Positions 20,250 through 30,633 of a stretch of 64,000 nt of DNA are shown piece by piece (the stretch's first letter is position 1; every line of letters begins with the position of its first letter). The notes below the pieces were generated by a model. It made no database searches, had not been told where the DNA came from, and saw nothing but the letters and a program-made list of their open reading frames with translations. This stretch comes from Bradyrhizobium sp. ORS 285 (GTDB lineage: Bacteria; Pseudomonadota; Alphaproteobacteria; Rhizobiales; Xanthobacteraceae). The DNA lies in contig NZ_LT859959.1 of assembly GCF_900176205.1 (NCBI RefSeq), positions 5,601,001 to 5,665,000 of the forward strand, written 5' to 3'. A program made the translations under genes and the position numbers.

Positions 20250-21209
20250 TCAGGACACGTCCGGGCCGAAGGCCGGGGCGATCATGCCACCGACCATGCC
20301 GCCAACGACCTCGGCCGCCACGCGGGGACGGCGCACCGTCTCGCCTTCGACCAGCCGCCAAGCGCTACGGTCGGCCATCAGCGCGGTCAGGACGGCGTGG
20401 TTGAGCTTGTGACCGCCACGGACAGAGCGGTAGGTGCCGAGCATCGGCAGGCCGGCCAGCGCCAGATCGCCGATCGCGTCCAGCACCTTGTGGCGGGCGC
20501 ATTCGTCGGCGTAGCGGAGACCTTCCGGATTGAGCAGACGCTCCTCGTCGAACACCAGCGTGTTGTCGAACGACGACCCCAGTGCGAAACCGGCATTCCA
20601 GAGACGGGAGACATCGCTCATGAAGCCGAAGGTGCGGGCGCGCGCGATCTCGCGGCGGAAGCGTTCCGGATTGAGCTCGAAATGATAGGCCTGACGGCCG
20701 ATGACCGAGTTGGCGAAGTCGACCTCGACCTCGACGCGGAAGCCCGAGCTGTTCGGACGCAGCTCGCCCATCGAGGCGCCCATCGTCACCTGAACCGGCT
20801 TCAGCACCTGAATGTAACGGCGGGGAGCGGACTGGTTGATGATGCCGGCCTGGTCGATCGCGGCAACGAACGGAGCGGCGCTGCCGTCCATGATCGGCAC
20901 TTCCGGGCCATCGACCTCGACCAGGGCGTTGTCGACGCCCATGCCGCGCAGCGCGGCCAGGATGTGCTCCGCGGTGGAGACCAGCGGGCCGTTGCGGTCA
21001 CCCAGCACCGTTGCGAGCTCGGTGGCGATCACCGATCCGAAGGCGGCCTGGACCTCACGGTCGGCGCCATCGAGGCCGGTGCGAAGGAAGACGATACCGG
21101 TGTCGATCGGCGCCGGGCCGATCGTCAGGCTGACCGGCGCACCCGAATGGACGCCTACACCCGTGACGGTGGCTTGCGAACGAAGCGTTGTTTGCCGGCT
21201 GAATTTCAT
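20250..21209 (-). CDS. lpxC: UDP-3-O-acyl-N-acetylglucosamine deacetylase
   Basis: 319 residues from the ATG at 21209 (MKFSRQTTLRSQATVTGVGVHSG), the usual family start; 40 codons of further open frame upstream are not used. LpxC performs the committed step of lipid A synthesis in the cytoplasm, a zinc-dependent deacetylation. Zinc and catalytic residues are visible in STAEHILAALRGMGVDN (H82), the DGSAAPF substrate loop, and ARHKVLDAIGDLAL; the general acid histidine lies in GGHKLNH. The gene follows ftsZ on the same strand, as in E. coli, but a strong terminator separates them here, so it has its own promoter in the AT-rich gap. Confidence 0.95.
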   Translation of the reverse strand: MKFSRQTTLRSQATVTGVGVHSGAPVSLTIGPAPIDTGIVFLRTGLDGADREVQAAFGSVIATELATVLGDRNGPLVSTAEHILAALRGMGVDNALVEVDGPEVPIMDGSAAPFVAAIDQAGIINQSAPRRYIQVLKPVQVTMGASMGELRPNSSGFRVEVEVDFANSVIGRQAYHFELNPERFRREIARARTFGFMSDVSRLWNAGFALGSSFDNTLVFDEERLLNPEGLRYADECARHKVLDAIGDLALAGLPMLGTYRSVRGGHKLNHAVLTALMADRSAWRLVEGETVRRPRVAAEVVGGMVGGMIAPAFGPDVS

Positions 21210-21554
21210 CGACGACCGCCCAAGACCCCGCCTGAACCCCCATCGGCCGCCCCTCGCGAACCGACTCATTTTCAGGCATCCCCAAGTCACGGCAGAACTT
21301 AACGAGAGCCCCAAAGAGCGCCAACTCACGCTTCTTTACGGATTGTTACCCCATCTCTGCCGTATTCGCGCCAACCCTTAACCAAACTGGAACGTGGCTT
21401 TAACCCTCCGCGTTCCGCATCCAAACACCGAAAGAATAATTAATCATTTAAAATCAGTTAGTTGAACGACCATTCAGGGTTCCCGAACGTCCATTGAAAA
21501 GGCCCGGCTCTCGCGAGCCGGGCCTGTTCAGCACCATCAGGGCTGTAACAATTC
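21210..21554. other. ftsZ-lpxC intergenic region with AT-rich segment
   Basis: 345 bases. Besides the ftsZ terminator it contains an unusually AT-rich stretch (about 21429-21465, AATAATTAATCATTTAAAAT) within otherwise GC-rich DNA, a good candidate for the lpxC promoter on the minus strand. No gene is apparent. Confidence 0.5.
21497..21524 (-). terminator. Strong terminator after ftsZ
   Basis: A perfect 10-bp stem (GGCCCGGCTC / GAGCCGGGCC, four-base loop) followed on the minus strand by TTTTC, 31 bases beyond the ftsZ stop. It marks the 3-prime end of the ftsQAZ transcript and separates it from lpxC. Confidence 0.85.
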
Positions 21555-23399
21555 TCAGGTTGCCTGCCGGCGCAGGAAGGCCGGGATATCCAAATGGTCG
21601 TCGCCCTGTGGCGCGGGGGCCACAGGCGCGGGACGGCCATGGACGTCCAGCCCCTGCGGAGCGGGACGGCGTGCGTACTCAGAGACAGGCGATTCGTGAC
21701 TCGCGACCTGCTGGGCAACGTTCCGCTGCGGCTTCCGTTCCGGCAGCGGCGGCATCTGCGGCATCGCTGGAGCGGCGGAGCGACCCGACATCGGCGGCTC
21801 ACTCTCCTCGTCACGACGGCCGAGGCCGACATTGGCGAGACGCTGCAGCAGCGACATCCGGGTCTTCTGCGGATGCTCCTCGCCTTCGTCACCCCTCGCC
21901 TGCCGGATCTCGGCCTGAGCCGGCATCGGCAGGTCCTCGAACTTCGGCATGCGCGGCGCACGGGTGGGAACCCGCTCGGCGGCCTGCGGGATGAAGGTCT
22001 CCGGCGGAGCAGCCGGCTCGACCGGCGCGGCGCGCTGGGCTTCCGGCTCGGGGAACAGCGACGGCTTCTGGGCGATCGGACGCACGGTCACATCGCCATA
22101 GGACGCCGCGGTCGGCACCGGAGCGGGAGCCGGTGCAGGCTCGTTCGCCATGGCGGCAGCCACGGCGGCCAGGGTGTCGCGCTCGAGATTCGGAGCCGGA
22201 CGCGGCGCCGGAGCCACCGGCGCGGGCGCCGGTTGCGCGACGGCCGGAGCCTGCGACGCCTGCTGCTCGAGCTTGGCAGCGCGTTCCGCCAGCCGCTGAT
22301 TGTCGGCGCGCAAGCGCGCGGTCAGGTCGGCGAGACGGCTTTCAGGAAGACCCGCGTGAGCGGTCGGGGCGGCGGCAATCGGAGCGACAGCCGCCGCCGG
22401 CTGTGCAGTCGTCGTGACGCCACGGTTGAACTGCGCCTGCTCGATGCCGGTGGCAACGACGGAGACGCGGATCAGGCCATCGAGCGATTCGTCGAAAGTG
22501 GCGCCGACGATGATGTTGGCGTCCTGGTCGACCTCCTCGCGGATGCGGGTCGCAGCTTCGTCGACCTCGAACAGCGTGAGGTCCTTGCCGCCGGTGATCG
22601 AGATCAAGAGGCCGCGGGCGCCCTTCATCGAAGAATCGTCGATCAGCGGGTTGGCGATCGCAGCTTCCGCCGCGGTCAGCGCACGCTTCTCGCCCGAGGC
22701 CTCGCCGGTGCCCATCATCGCCTTGCCCATCTCGCGCATGACGGCGCGGACGTCGGCGAAGTCGAGGTTGATCAGACCTTCCTTGACCATCAGGTCGGTG
22801 ATGCAGGCGACGCCCGAATACAGCACCTGGTCGGCCATCGCGAAGGCGTCGGCGAAGGTGGTCTTCTCGTTCGCGACCCGGAACAGATTCTGGTTCGGGA
22901 TGATCAGCAAGGTGTCGACCACCTTGTGCAGTTCGGAGATGCCGGACTCCGCAGTGCGCATGCGGCGCGCACCCTCAAAGTGGAACGGCTTGGTGACGAC
23001 ACCCACCGTCAGGATGTTCATCTCGCGCGCGGTCTTGGCGATGACCGGAGCAGCACCGGTACCGGTGCCGCCGCCCATGCCGGCGGTCACGAACACCATG
23101 TTGGCGCCGGAGAGATGATCGCGGATCTCGTCGATCACCTCCTGCGCAGCGGCAGCGCCGACATCCGGCTGCGAACCGGCGCCGAGGCCCTGCGTCACCT
23201 GGGTGCCCATCTGGATGATGCGCTGCGCCTTGGACATGGTCAGCGCCTGCGCGTCGGTGTTGGCGACGACGAAGTCGACACCCTGCAGGCCGGCCGTGAT
23301 CATGTTGTTCACGGCGTTGCCGCCCGCGCCGCCGACGCCGAACACCGTGATCCGGGGCTTCAGCTCGTGGATATCAGGAGGGGTAATAGTGAGTGCCAT
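21555..23399 (-). CDS. ftsZ: Cell division GTPase FtsZ
   Basis: 614 residues, far longer than the 383 of E. coli. Residues about 10-320 are the tubulin-like GTPase: [15 protein letters not shown], the G-box [13 protein letters not shown], and the T7 catalytic loop ([11 protein letters not shown]). Then follows a linker of about 280 residues rich in Ala and Pro, and the conserved C-terminal peptide [10 protein letters not shown] that binds FtsA. Long linkers are normal in Rhizobiales and influence Z-ring mechanics. FtsZ polymerises at midcell and directs septal wall synthesis. It is 90 bases downstream of ftsA on the same strand and ends at a strong terminator. Confidence 0.97.
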   Translation of the reverse strand: MALTITPPDIHELKPRITVFGVGGAGGNAVNNMITAGLQGVDFVVANTDAQALTMSKAQRIIQMGTQVTQGLGAGSQPDVGAAAAQEVIDEIRDHLSGANMVFVTAGMGGGTGTGAAPVIAKTAREMNILTVGVVTKPFHFEGARRMRTAESGISELHKVVDTLLIIPNQNLFRVANEKTTFADAFAMADQVLYSGVACITDLMVKEGLINLDFADVRAVMREMGKAMMGTGEASGEKRALTAAEAAIANPLIDDSSMKGARGLLISITGGKDLTLFEVDEAATRIREEVDQDANIIVGATFDESLDGLIRVSVVATGIEQAQFNRGVTTTAQPAAAVAPIAAAPTAHAGLPESRLADLTARLRADNQRLAERAAKLEQQASQAPAVAQPAPAPVAPAPRPAPNLERDTLAAVAAAMANEPAPAPAPVPTAASYGDVTVRPIAQKPSLFPEPEAQRAAPVEPAAPPETFIPQAAERVPTRAPRMPKFEDLPMPAQAEIRQARGDEGEEHPQKTRMSLLQRLANVGLGRRDEESEPPMSGRSAAPAMPQMPPLPERKPQRNVAQQVASHESPVSEYARRPAPQGLDVHGRPAPVAPAPQGDDHLDIPAFLRRQAT

Positions 23400-23489
23400 G
23401 ATTGCCTCTCGATCACGCGCGCGTGGGTTCGCCCCGGCCGCCGGCCGTGGGTGGTGTTGTTGGAATTCGCATGGGGTGGAAAGCGGTCA

Positions 23490-24809
23490 TCAGAAGCCCT
23501 CGCGTAGCCATCGTCCGACCTTTCCGAAGTAGCCGTCGGTTCCTGTCCCGACCTGCCGCGTATGCCGCGGTTCGACGTGTTCGAGATGCGCGTATTGCGG
23601 ATAGACCAGGAGCCCGGTGGGCACCGCGAAGGCGGCGTTCTTGGCCTCGTTGGGAAGACGGCCGAAGCCGAGCGGACGGCCGACCCGCACCGGGCGGTCG
23701 AGGATCCGGGTCGCAAGCTCGACCAGACCCGTCAGCTGGGAGGCGCCACCGCTGAGGACGACGCGCGCCTTGGGTTCTGCCGCAAAGGGCGAATCCTTCA
23801 GCCGGTCGCGGACCATTTCAAAAATCTCCTCTGCGCGGTGCCTGACGATGTTCGCGATGGTGGCGCGGGACACGATCTGCGGAACATCCCGCTCGTTGTC
23901 ACCGGCCGTCGGAACAGACATCAACTCACGCGCGTCGGACCCGCCAGTCAGCACCGTGCCATATAACGTCTTGATTCGCTCGGCATCTGCAATGCACGCT
24001 GATAGTCCGCGCGCAAGATCCATGGTCACGTGATGCCCGCCGAGCGCAAATCCGGAGGCATGGACGAAGCGGCCGCCGGAATAGATCGCGATCGTCGTCG
24101 TGCCCGCCCCCATCTCGACCACGGCGGCGCCGAGATCGGCCTCGTCGTCGGTCAGGACCGAAAGCCCGGCAACATACGGGCTCGCCGCCATCGCCTCGAC
24201 GTTGAGGTGGCAGCGCTCGACCACGAGCATCAGGTTCTTGGCGACGGTGGCATCCGTGGTGACGACATTCATGTCGACACCAAACTGTCGCGCCAGCATG
24301 CCGCGGGGGTCGCGGATCCCCTTCACGCCATCGAGCGTGTAGCCGACCGGAAGGGCGTGCAGCACCGCCCGCCCCTCGCCGGTCGCATGATGCATGCCGG
24401 TCGACGTCACGCGGCTGACATCGGCCTGCGTCACGGCGCCGCCGCGGATATCGGAAGTCGCCTCGATCAAATGTCCCATCACCCGGCCGCCGGCGACGGG
24501 CAGCAGGACGGACTCGACCCTTACCTTGGCCATGCGCTCGGCGAGCGCGACGGCCTGGCGGACCGCCTGCTCACATTCCACGGGATCGACCACCGCGCCG
24601 GCCTTGACGCCGCGTGACTGGATCTGGCTGTAGCCGATCAGCTCGACAGCATGGGTGCGGCCGCGCAGCGCGTCGCTCGGCGGCGCCGGCTTCAGCCGCG
24701 CGATCATGCAGGCGATCTTGCTGGTGCCGACGTCGAGCGAGGCCACCAGCGCGGTGCGCTTCTGGCCCATCGGGCGGGTCTTCGGAGTCTGGCGATCAAA
24801 GCCGGTCAT
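23490..24809 (-). CDS. ftsA: Cell division protein FtsA
   Basis: 439 residues, an actin-like ATPase that tethers FtsZ to the membrane. Visible motifs include phosphate 1 (SLDVGTSKIACMIA), the 1C-domain insertion typical of FtsA, phosphate 2 (VVEMGAGTTTIAIYSGG) and the adenosine motif (VVLSGGASQLTGLVELA). The C-terminal amphipathic helix GYFGKVGRWLREGF provides membrane attachment. The start overlaps the ftsQ stop as ATGA, so translation of the two is coupled. The N-terminal 20 residues before the actin fold are longer than in E. coli. Confidence 0.96.
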   Translation of the reverse strand: MTGFDRQTPKTRPMGQKRTALVASLDVGTSKIACMIARLKPAPPSDALRGRTHAVELIGYSQIQSRGVKAGAVVDPVECEQAVRQAVALAERMAKVRVESVLLPVAGGRVMGHLIEATSDIRGGAVTQADVSRVTSTGMHHATGEGRAVLHALPVGYTLDGVKGIRDPRGMLARQFGVDMNVVTTDATVAKNLMLVVERCHLNVEAMAASPYVAGLSVLTDDEADLGAAVVEMGAGTTTIAIYSGGRFVHASGFALGGHHVTMDLARGLSACIADAERIKTLYGTVLTGGSDARELMSVPTAGDNERDVPQIVSRATIANIVRHRAEEIFEMVRDRLKDSPFAAEPKARVVLSGGASQLTGLVELATRILDRPVRVGRPLGFGRLPNEAKNAAFAVPTGLLVYPQYAHLEHVEPRHTRQVGTGTDGYFGKVGRWLREGF

Positions 24810-25855
24810 GCGTCACCGGCTTTCTTCTTCGACTTCTTGTCCTTGAACAGATCGTCGCGCGCCTTGGCGGCGTCGTCCGACAGCTGCACCGTCAGCCGGT
24901 CGGACAGCCGCATATCGATGGCGACGATGTCGCGCGAGAACAGTCTGTCGTCCTGGTCGAGCTGGCTCAGCGTCGCCAGCGCATTGCCGACGTCGTTCTC
25001 GGGCAGACGAATGTCGAGGCCGTCCTTGGTGCGCAGGTTCCAGCGGCGTTCGCCGACGAACACGGCGGCCTTGGTCACGGCACGCACCTGCGGATAACGG
25101 GCGAGCAGCGCCAGGAAATCCCGCGCCCGGCTCTCGGCGCCCTTGCCGACCACGAGCGGGAGAGTGAGGAAGCGGCGCGACACATATTGTTCGAGCACGG
25201 CGCCGTCGTCGGCGATGACCGAGAGGCGGCCCTCCTGCTGCCACAGCGCGAACGCCTTGCGCTCGACGATGTCGATCTGCAGCTGGTTCGGGAAGAATTT
25301 CTGCACGGTCGCTTCGGCGATCCAGGGATTGGCCTTGAGCTTGTCGCGAACGGCGGCGGCATCCAGGAACAAGAGCGACGAGCGGCCGGAGACGCCGCCA
25401 ATCGCGAGGATCTCGTCCTGGGTCAGCTGCTTGCGGCCGTTGATCGCGACCGCGGTGATCCGGAAGCCGGCCGCATTGGCGAGCGCATTGCGGGTGTCGG
25501 ACAGCGCTGCGTTGACATCCTGGGCGTGGCCGCCCTTGACGATGCCGAGCCAGACGCTGCCGAACAGCAGGCCGACCGTCGCGACGGTGCCGAGCCGGCG
25601 CGGCAGATAGCGCTCGACCAGGTCGACGACGCGCGGCGGCGCTTCGCGCTCGACCAGCGGCGCGAGCGGGGCTGACCGGTGATCTCGGGGGACGGGCTGC
25701 CCGCGGTGCGGCTGCTTCTTGCCTGCGCGCGCGAACTTCACTCGCGGCAGACGGGCTGAGACATACTCGCGCAGCAGGATTGCCGCGCCAAGGGCAGCGG
25801 CTTTGAGGTTCGCTTGAGGCCTCTGCGATCGAGCGAGGCGTCCTGCACCATCCAT
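24806..25855 (-). CDS. ftsQ: Cell division protein FtsQ
   Basis: 349 residues. A basic cytoplasmic N-terminus of about 87 residues leads to a single membrane segment (about 88-106, RLGTVATVGLLFGSVWLGIV), then a periplasmic POTRA domain (FRITAVAINGRKQLTQDEIL...) and the beta domain (FFPNQLQIDIVERKAFALWQ). FtsQ bridges early and late divisome proteins together with FtsL. The C-terminus ends in a Lys-rich tail (DKKSKKKAGDA), additional to the beta domain. The cytoplasmic part is long compared with E. coli, as usual in alphaproteobacteria. Overlap with ftsA is 4 bases. Confidence 0.93.
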   Translation of the reverse strand: MDGAGRLARSQRPQANLKAAALGAAILLREYVSARLPRVKFARAGKKQPHRGQPVPRDHRSAPLAPLVEREAPPRVVDLVERYLPRRLGTVATVGLLFGSVWLGIVKGGHAQDVNAALSDTRNALANAAGFRITAVAINGRKQLTQDEILAIGGVSGRSSLLFLDAAAVRDKLKANPWIAEATVQKFFPNQLQIDIVERKAFALWQQEGRLSVIADDGAVLEQYVSRRFLTLPLVVGKGAESRARDFLALLARYPQVRAVTKAAVFVGERRWNLRTKDGLDIRLPENDVGNALATLSQLDQDDRLFSRDIVAIDMRLSDRLTVQLSDDAAKARDDLFKDKKSKKKAGDA

Positions 25856-26146
25856 TGCACGAGCTCATCAACTGTTGCGCCCGCAATACTCGCGGACCCA
25901 CGCCACGGTCCCGGCGGCTGGCGACCATCGCAATGACGAGGTCACGACCCGGCAGCCGAGCACCACTGAGGCGCCAGCGTTAACCTTCGGACGTCCTGGT
26001 AAACAAAAAGTAAAATAGGTCCGGAGAGATGATTTTTTTCTCCGATTTATGAGGACCTTGCTCGGAATTCTTAAGCATTTTACGGGTTACAGGAACCACC
26101 GGAGGACGCCGGGCCGGGTTCCTCCGGTGCGACTACCGCACGTTTG

Positions 26147-27136
26147 TTAACGGCCGACGCGGCGTTCCGCCAAGGCGATCTGCTGCTGCAGGAAGTCGGC
26201 GAAGGGGATGCCCTGGGCCGCGAGCGCCTTCGGATAAAGCGAGGCGGCGGTGAGACCGGGCAGCGTGTTGGTCTCCAGATAGACCGGCCCCTCGGCCGAG
26301 ACGATGAAGTCGGTGCGCGAGTAGCCGCCGCAGGACAGCGCGCGATGCGCCTTGATCGCCTCTCGCTGCAACGCCGCCGTGACCTCCGGGCTGAAGCGTC
26401 CCGGACAGATCTCCTTCGTCGCAGCGGCCAAGTACTTCGCGAAATAGTTGAAGGCGCCGTCGGCGGGCAGGATCTCGATCGGCGGCAGCGCGATCAGCGA
26501 GCCGTCCGCCTGCTCGAGCACGCCACAGGTCGCTTCCGTCCCGGTGACGAACGGCTCGATCAGATAGTCCTCGGTCGCGGCGGCCGCCTTCACGGCAATG
26601 AGGTCCTGTTTGGCGTTGACGAAGATCAGCCCGAAGCTGGAGCCGTCCTTGACCGGCTTGGCGATCAGCTTGCCGTATTGGGCGAGCGCGGCCTCGGCGT
26701 TTTCAAGCGCGACACCAGCGGCTGCCGTCACGCCGCCGAGCACGGCGAACCGCTTGGCCGCAACCTTGTCGAAGGCAAGGTGAGAGGACGCCGAGCTCGA
26801 GCCGGTGAACGGCACACCGCGCATCTCACACATCAGTTGAAGCTCACCGTTCTCGGCGCGTCCGCCATGCAGGCCGAGAACCAGGAGCCGGTCCTCGGCG
26901 CGGGCACGATCGAGCGCCGCGGCGAGCGTGCCGATCCCTTGGCCGTCGGCCGTGAACGGCTCCTCGAACGGCTTGGCATGGGCGACCAGCGCCGTCCCGC
27001 TCGCTTCATGCACGCTGTCGTCGGCGTCCCAGAACCAGAGGTCCGCCTCCGGCAGCGCCGCATGCAGCGCCTTGGCGCTGGCGACCGAGACGAGGCGTTC
27101 CTTGTTGGTGCCGCCGAACAGAATCGTGGTGCGCAT
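26147..27136 (-). CDS. ddl: D-alanine--D-alanine ligase family protein
   Basis: 329 residues from the ATG at 27136 (MRTTILFGGTNKERLVS), preceded by GAGAAG. It joins two D-alanines with ATP for peptidoglycan precursors, in the cytoplasm. ATP-grasp features: AKPVKDGSSFGLIFV, LIEPFVTGTEATCGVLEQ and the metal/product site YLETNTLPGLTAASLYPKA. It is divergent at sites usually strict in Ddl: the N-terminal GGxSxExxVS loop reads GGTNKERLVS, and the HGxxGEDG loop reads LHGGRAENG. It is therefore a distinct subgroup, although the position between murB and ftsQ argues for the canonical role. A 9-bp hairpin (26098-26128) follows the gene without a T-run. Confidence 0.85.
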   Translation of the reverse strand: MRTTILFGGTNKERLVSVASAKALHAALPEADLWFWDADDSVHEASGTALVAHAKPFEEPFTADGQGIGTLAAALDRARAEDRLLVLGLHGGRAENGELQLMCEMRGVPFTGSSSASSHLAFDKVAAKRFAVLGGVTAAAGVALENAEAALAQYGKLIAKPVKDGSSFGLIFVNAKQDLIAVKAAAATEDYLIEPFVTGTEATCGVLEQADGSLIALPPIEILPADGAFNYFAKYLAAATKEICPGRFSPEVTAALQREAIKAHRALSCGGYSRTDFIVSAEGPVYLETNTLPGLTAASLYPKALAAQGIPFADFLQQQIALAERRVGR

Positions 27137-27203
27137 CAATGACTTCTCGATTGATCTCAAAACGCGGTCGCGGACTCCAGGACTTCACTTGAACCGGCGA
27201 GCG

Positions 27204-28127
27204 TCAGCTCGCTTTGATTCCAATCCGCTTGATTTCCCACTGCAGCTCGATGCCGGAAGTCGCCTTGACGCGCTCGCGTACGGTCTCGCCGAGCGTCTCG
27301 ATGTCGTCGGCGGTGGCATTGCCGGTGTTGATCAGGAAGTTGCAGTGCATCTCCGAGACCTGTGCGCCGCCGACCTTAAGGCCGCGGCAGCCGGCGGCAT
27401 CGACGAGCTTCCAGGCCGAATGACCCGGCGGGTTCTTGAAGGTCGAGCCGCCAGTCTTCTCGCGGATCGGCTGCGCCGTCTCGCGATGCGCCTGCACCTC
27501 GGCCATGCGCGCCCGGATCGCCTCCGTCGCTGAGGGTTTCCCGCGGAATCGCGCGGCGGTGAAGATCAGCGAAGGGTCGACACCGCTCGCACGATAGGTG
27601 AACTTCATGTCGGCATTGGTGAAGCGATGAGTCCCGCCCTGGCGGTCGATCGCGGTCGCCTCGACCAGGATATCCTTGGTCTCGCCGCCATTGGCGCCGG
27701 CATTCATGCGCAGCGCGCCACCGATGGTGCCGGGGATACCGAACAGAAACTCCAAGCCGGCGAGATCAGCCGAAGCCGCGATCTCGGCGACGCGCTTGTC
27801 GAGCGCGGCCGTGCCGGCGGTGACGATCTCGCCGTCGGCCTTGACCTCACCGAACGCACGTGGCGCCAGCCGGATCACGACGCCCGGCACGCCGCCGTCG
27901 CGTACGATCAGGTTGGAGCCGACGCCGATGACGTAGACCGGAAGCTCACCTGGAAGGTGCTTCAGAAAGTAGGCGAGGTCATCTGCATCCGCAGGCGTGA
28001 ACAGCACCTGCGCCGGACCGCCGACGCGAAACCAGGTGAGCGGCGCGAGACTCTCATTGGCAAGCAGCCGACCGCGCAGCTCCGGCATCGCGGCTTTGAG
28101 ATCGGGCGTGATGTCGAGAAAGCTCAC
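27204..28127 (-). CDS. murB: UDP-N-acetylenolpyruvoylglucosamine reductase
   Basis: 307 residues. MurB reduces UDP-GlcNAc-enolpyruvate to UDP-MurNAc with FAD and NADPH in the cytoplasm. FAD contacts are visible in [14 protein letters not shown] and [36 protein letters not shown] is the family signature; the catalytic serine is in [16 protein letters not shown] and the catalytic glutamate region is [11 protein letters not shown]. It lacks the extra loop of the long E. coli form, so it is a type II enzyme. It starts 4 bases after the murC stop in the same operon. Confidence 0.96.
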   Translation of the reverse strand: MSFLDITPDLKAAMPELRGRLLANESLAPLTWFRVGGPAQVLFTPADADDLAYFLKHLPGELPVYVIGVGSNLIVRDGGVPGVVIRLAPRAFGEVKADGEIVTAGTAALDKRVAEIAASADLAGLEFLFGIPGTIGGALRMNAGANGGETKDILVEATAIDRQGGTHRFTNADMKFTYRASGVDPSLIFTAARFRGKPSATEAIRARMAEVQAHRETAQPIREKTGGSTFKNPPGHSAWKLVDAAGCRGLKVGGAQVSEMHCNFLINTGNATADDIETLGETVRERVKATSGIELQWEIKRIGIKAS

Positions 28128-28131
28128 CGCC

Positions 28132-29535
<1,404 letters not shown>

Positions 29536-29895
29536 GGGCGTCTCGTCTCAAGGGGGGCTCCGCCGCGCCCGTCGGAGGGCGAGCGGCCGCGAATCACCGG
29601 CCCTTCTTGCAAGACATGGCCGACCGGGACAAGCCCGCTTCGACTGCAAAAATCGCCAAATCGAGGGTCAACCGCCTGACTTTGGCCGATTTTCCGGCTC
29701 CGCTCCCTCAAATCCTGGGAGCTGCCTGTCCTCGCCTCGCGATTTTTCACGATTCATTAAGTGCAACCCGAGGCCGGACGGGGTCAGCCCGATACCTGCA
29801 GTTTTTGCGCGTTCACTCCGCGCACCGTCGTGGCATGGCGCTCTTCCAGCCGCGGCCACACGCGCCGCGTGCAATGCCGATGGAGTGACCCGACG
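29536..29895. other. Divergent promoter region of murC and the carbonic anhydrase
   Basis: 360 bases between the divergent murC and carbonic anhydrase genes, and the only clear break in the minus-strand cell-wall block. It should hold the murC promoter. An AT-richer segment (CGATTTTTCACGATTCATTAAG, near 29739-29761) is a candidate promoter element. No open frame is convincing. Confidence 0.45.
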
Positions 29896-30633
29896 ATGTG
29901 CGCGCTGTGTGAAACCGAATCTTCCCTCCTGTCCCGCCGCCGGCTGCTCGGCAGCGGCGCCGGCTTGCTCGCCGCAGCCACGCTCGGCACCGGCACCGCC
30001 TGGGCCAAGGATCCTAAAAAGGACGCGAAGGAGCCCGCGCCCAACGCCATCTCCGCCGACGAGGCACTGAAGCGGATCATGGACGGCAATGCGCGCTACG
30101 CCGCCGGCAATCTCGACAACAAGGATTTCTCCGCCGGACGCGCCGCGCGCGCCACCGCGCAATATCCGATCGCGGCGATCGTGAGCTGCGCCGATTCCCG
30201 CGTCGCACCGGAGCTGGTGTTCGATCAGGCCCCCGGCGAGCTGTTCGTGGTCCGCGTCGCCGGCAATTTCGTCAATGACGACGGTCTGGCCAGCCTCGAA
30301 TATGGCGTGAAGTTCCTCGGCATTCCGCTCGTGCTCGTTCTCGGCCATAGCGGCTGCGGCGCCGTCGACGCCACGATCAAGGTGTTGAAGGACGGCACCA
30401 AGCTGCCGGGCCATCTGCCGGAGCTGGTGAACGCGTTGAAGCCCGGGGTCGAGGCCGCGATCGCCAGGAAGCCGCAGGATCTGCTGGCAGAGGCGACGAA
30501 GGAGAACGTCCGTCACAACGTCCAGCGCCTGTCCAAGGCCAAGCCGATCGTGAGCGGCATGGTTGCCGACGGCAAGGTGAAGATCATCGGCGGCGTCTAC
30601 GACATCGAGTCCGGCCGCGTCGTCACGCTCTGA
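29896..30633 (+). CDS. Tat-exported beta-class carbonic anhydrase
   Basis: 245 residues from the ATG at 29896. Zinc ligands are C98 in SCADSR (with the D100-R102 dyad), H151 and C154 in LGHSGCGAV, which define a beta-carbonic anhydrase interconverting CO2 and bicarbonate. Before the domain is a twin-arginine leader (SRRRLLGSGAGLLAAATLG, about 13-31) ending near TAWA, so the enzyme is expected to fold in the cytoplasm and be exported to the periplasm. It is the only plus-strand gene within the murein cluster. Its stop overlaps the winged-helix gene by 11 bases, tail to tail. Confidence 0.9.
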   Translation: MCALCETESSLLSRRRLLGSGAGLLAAATLGTGTAWAKDPKKDAKEPAPNAISADEALKRIMDGNARYAAGNLDNKDFSAGRAARATAQYPIAAIVSCADSRVAPELVFDQAPGELFVVRVAGNFVNDDGLASLEYGVKFLGIPLVLVLGHSGCGAVDATIKVLKDGTKLPGHLPELVNALKPGVEAAIARKPQDLLAEATKENVRHNVQRLSKAKPIVSGMVADGKVKIIGGVYDIESGRVVTL

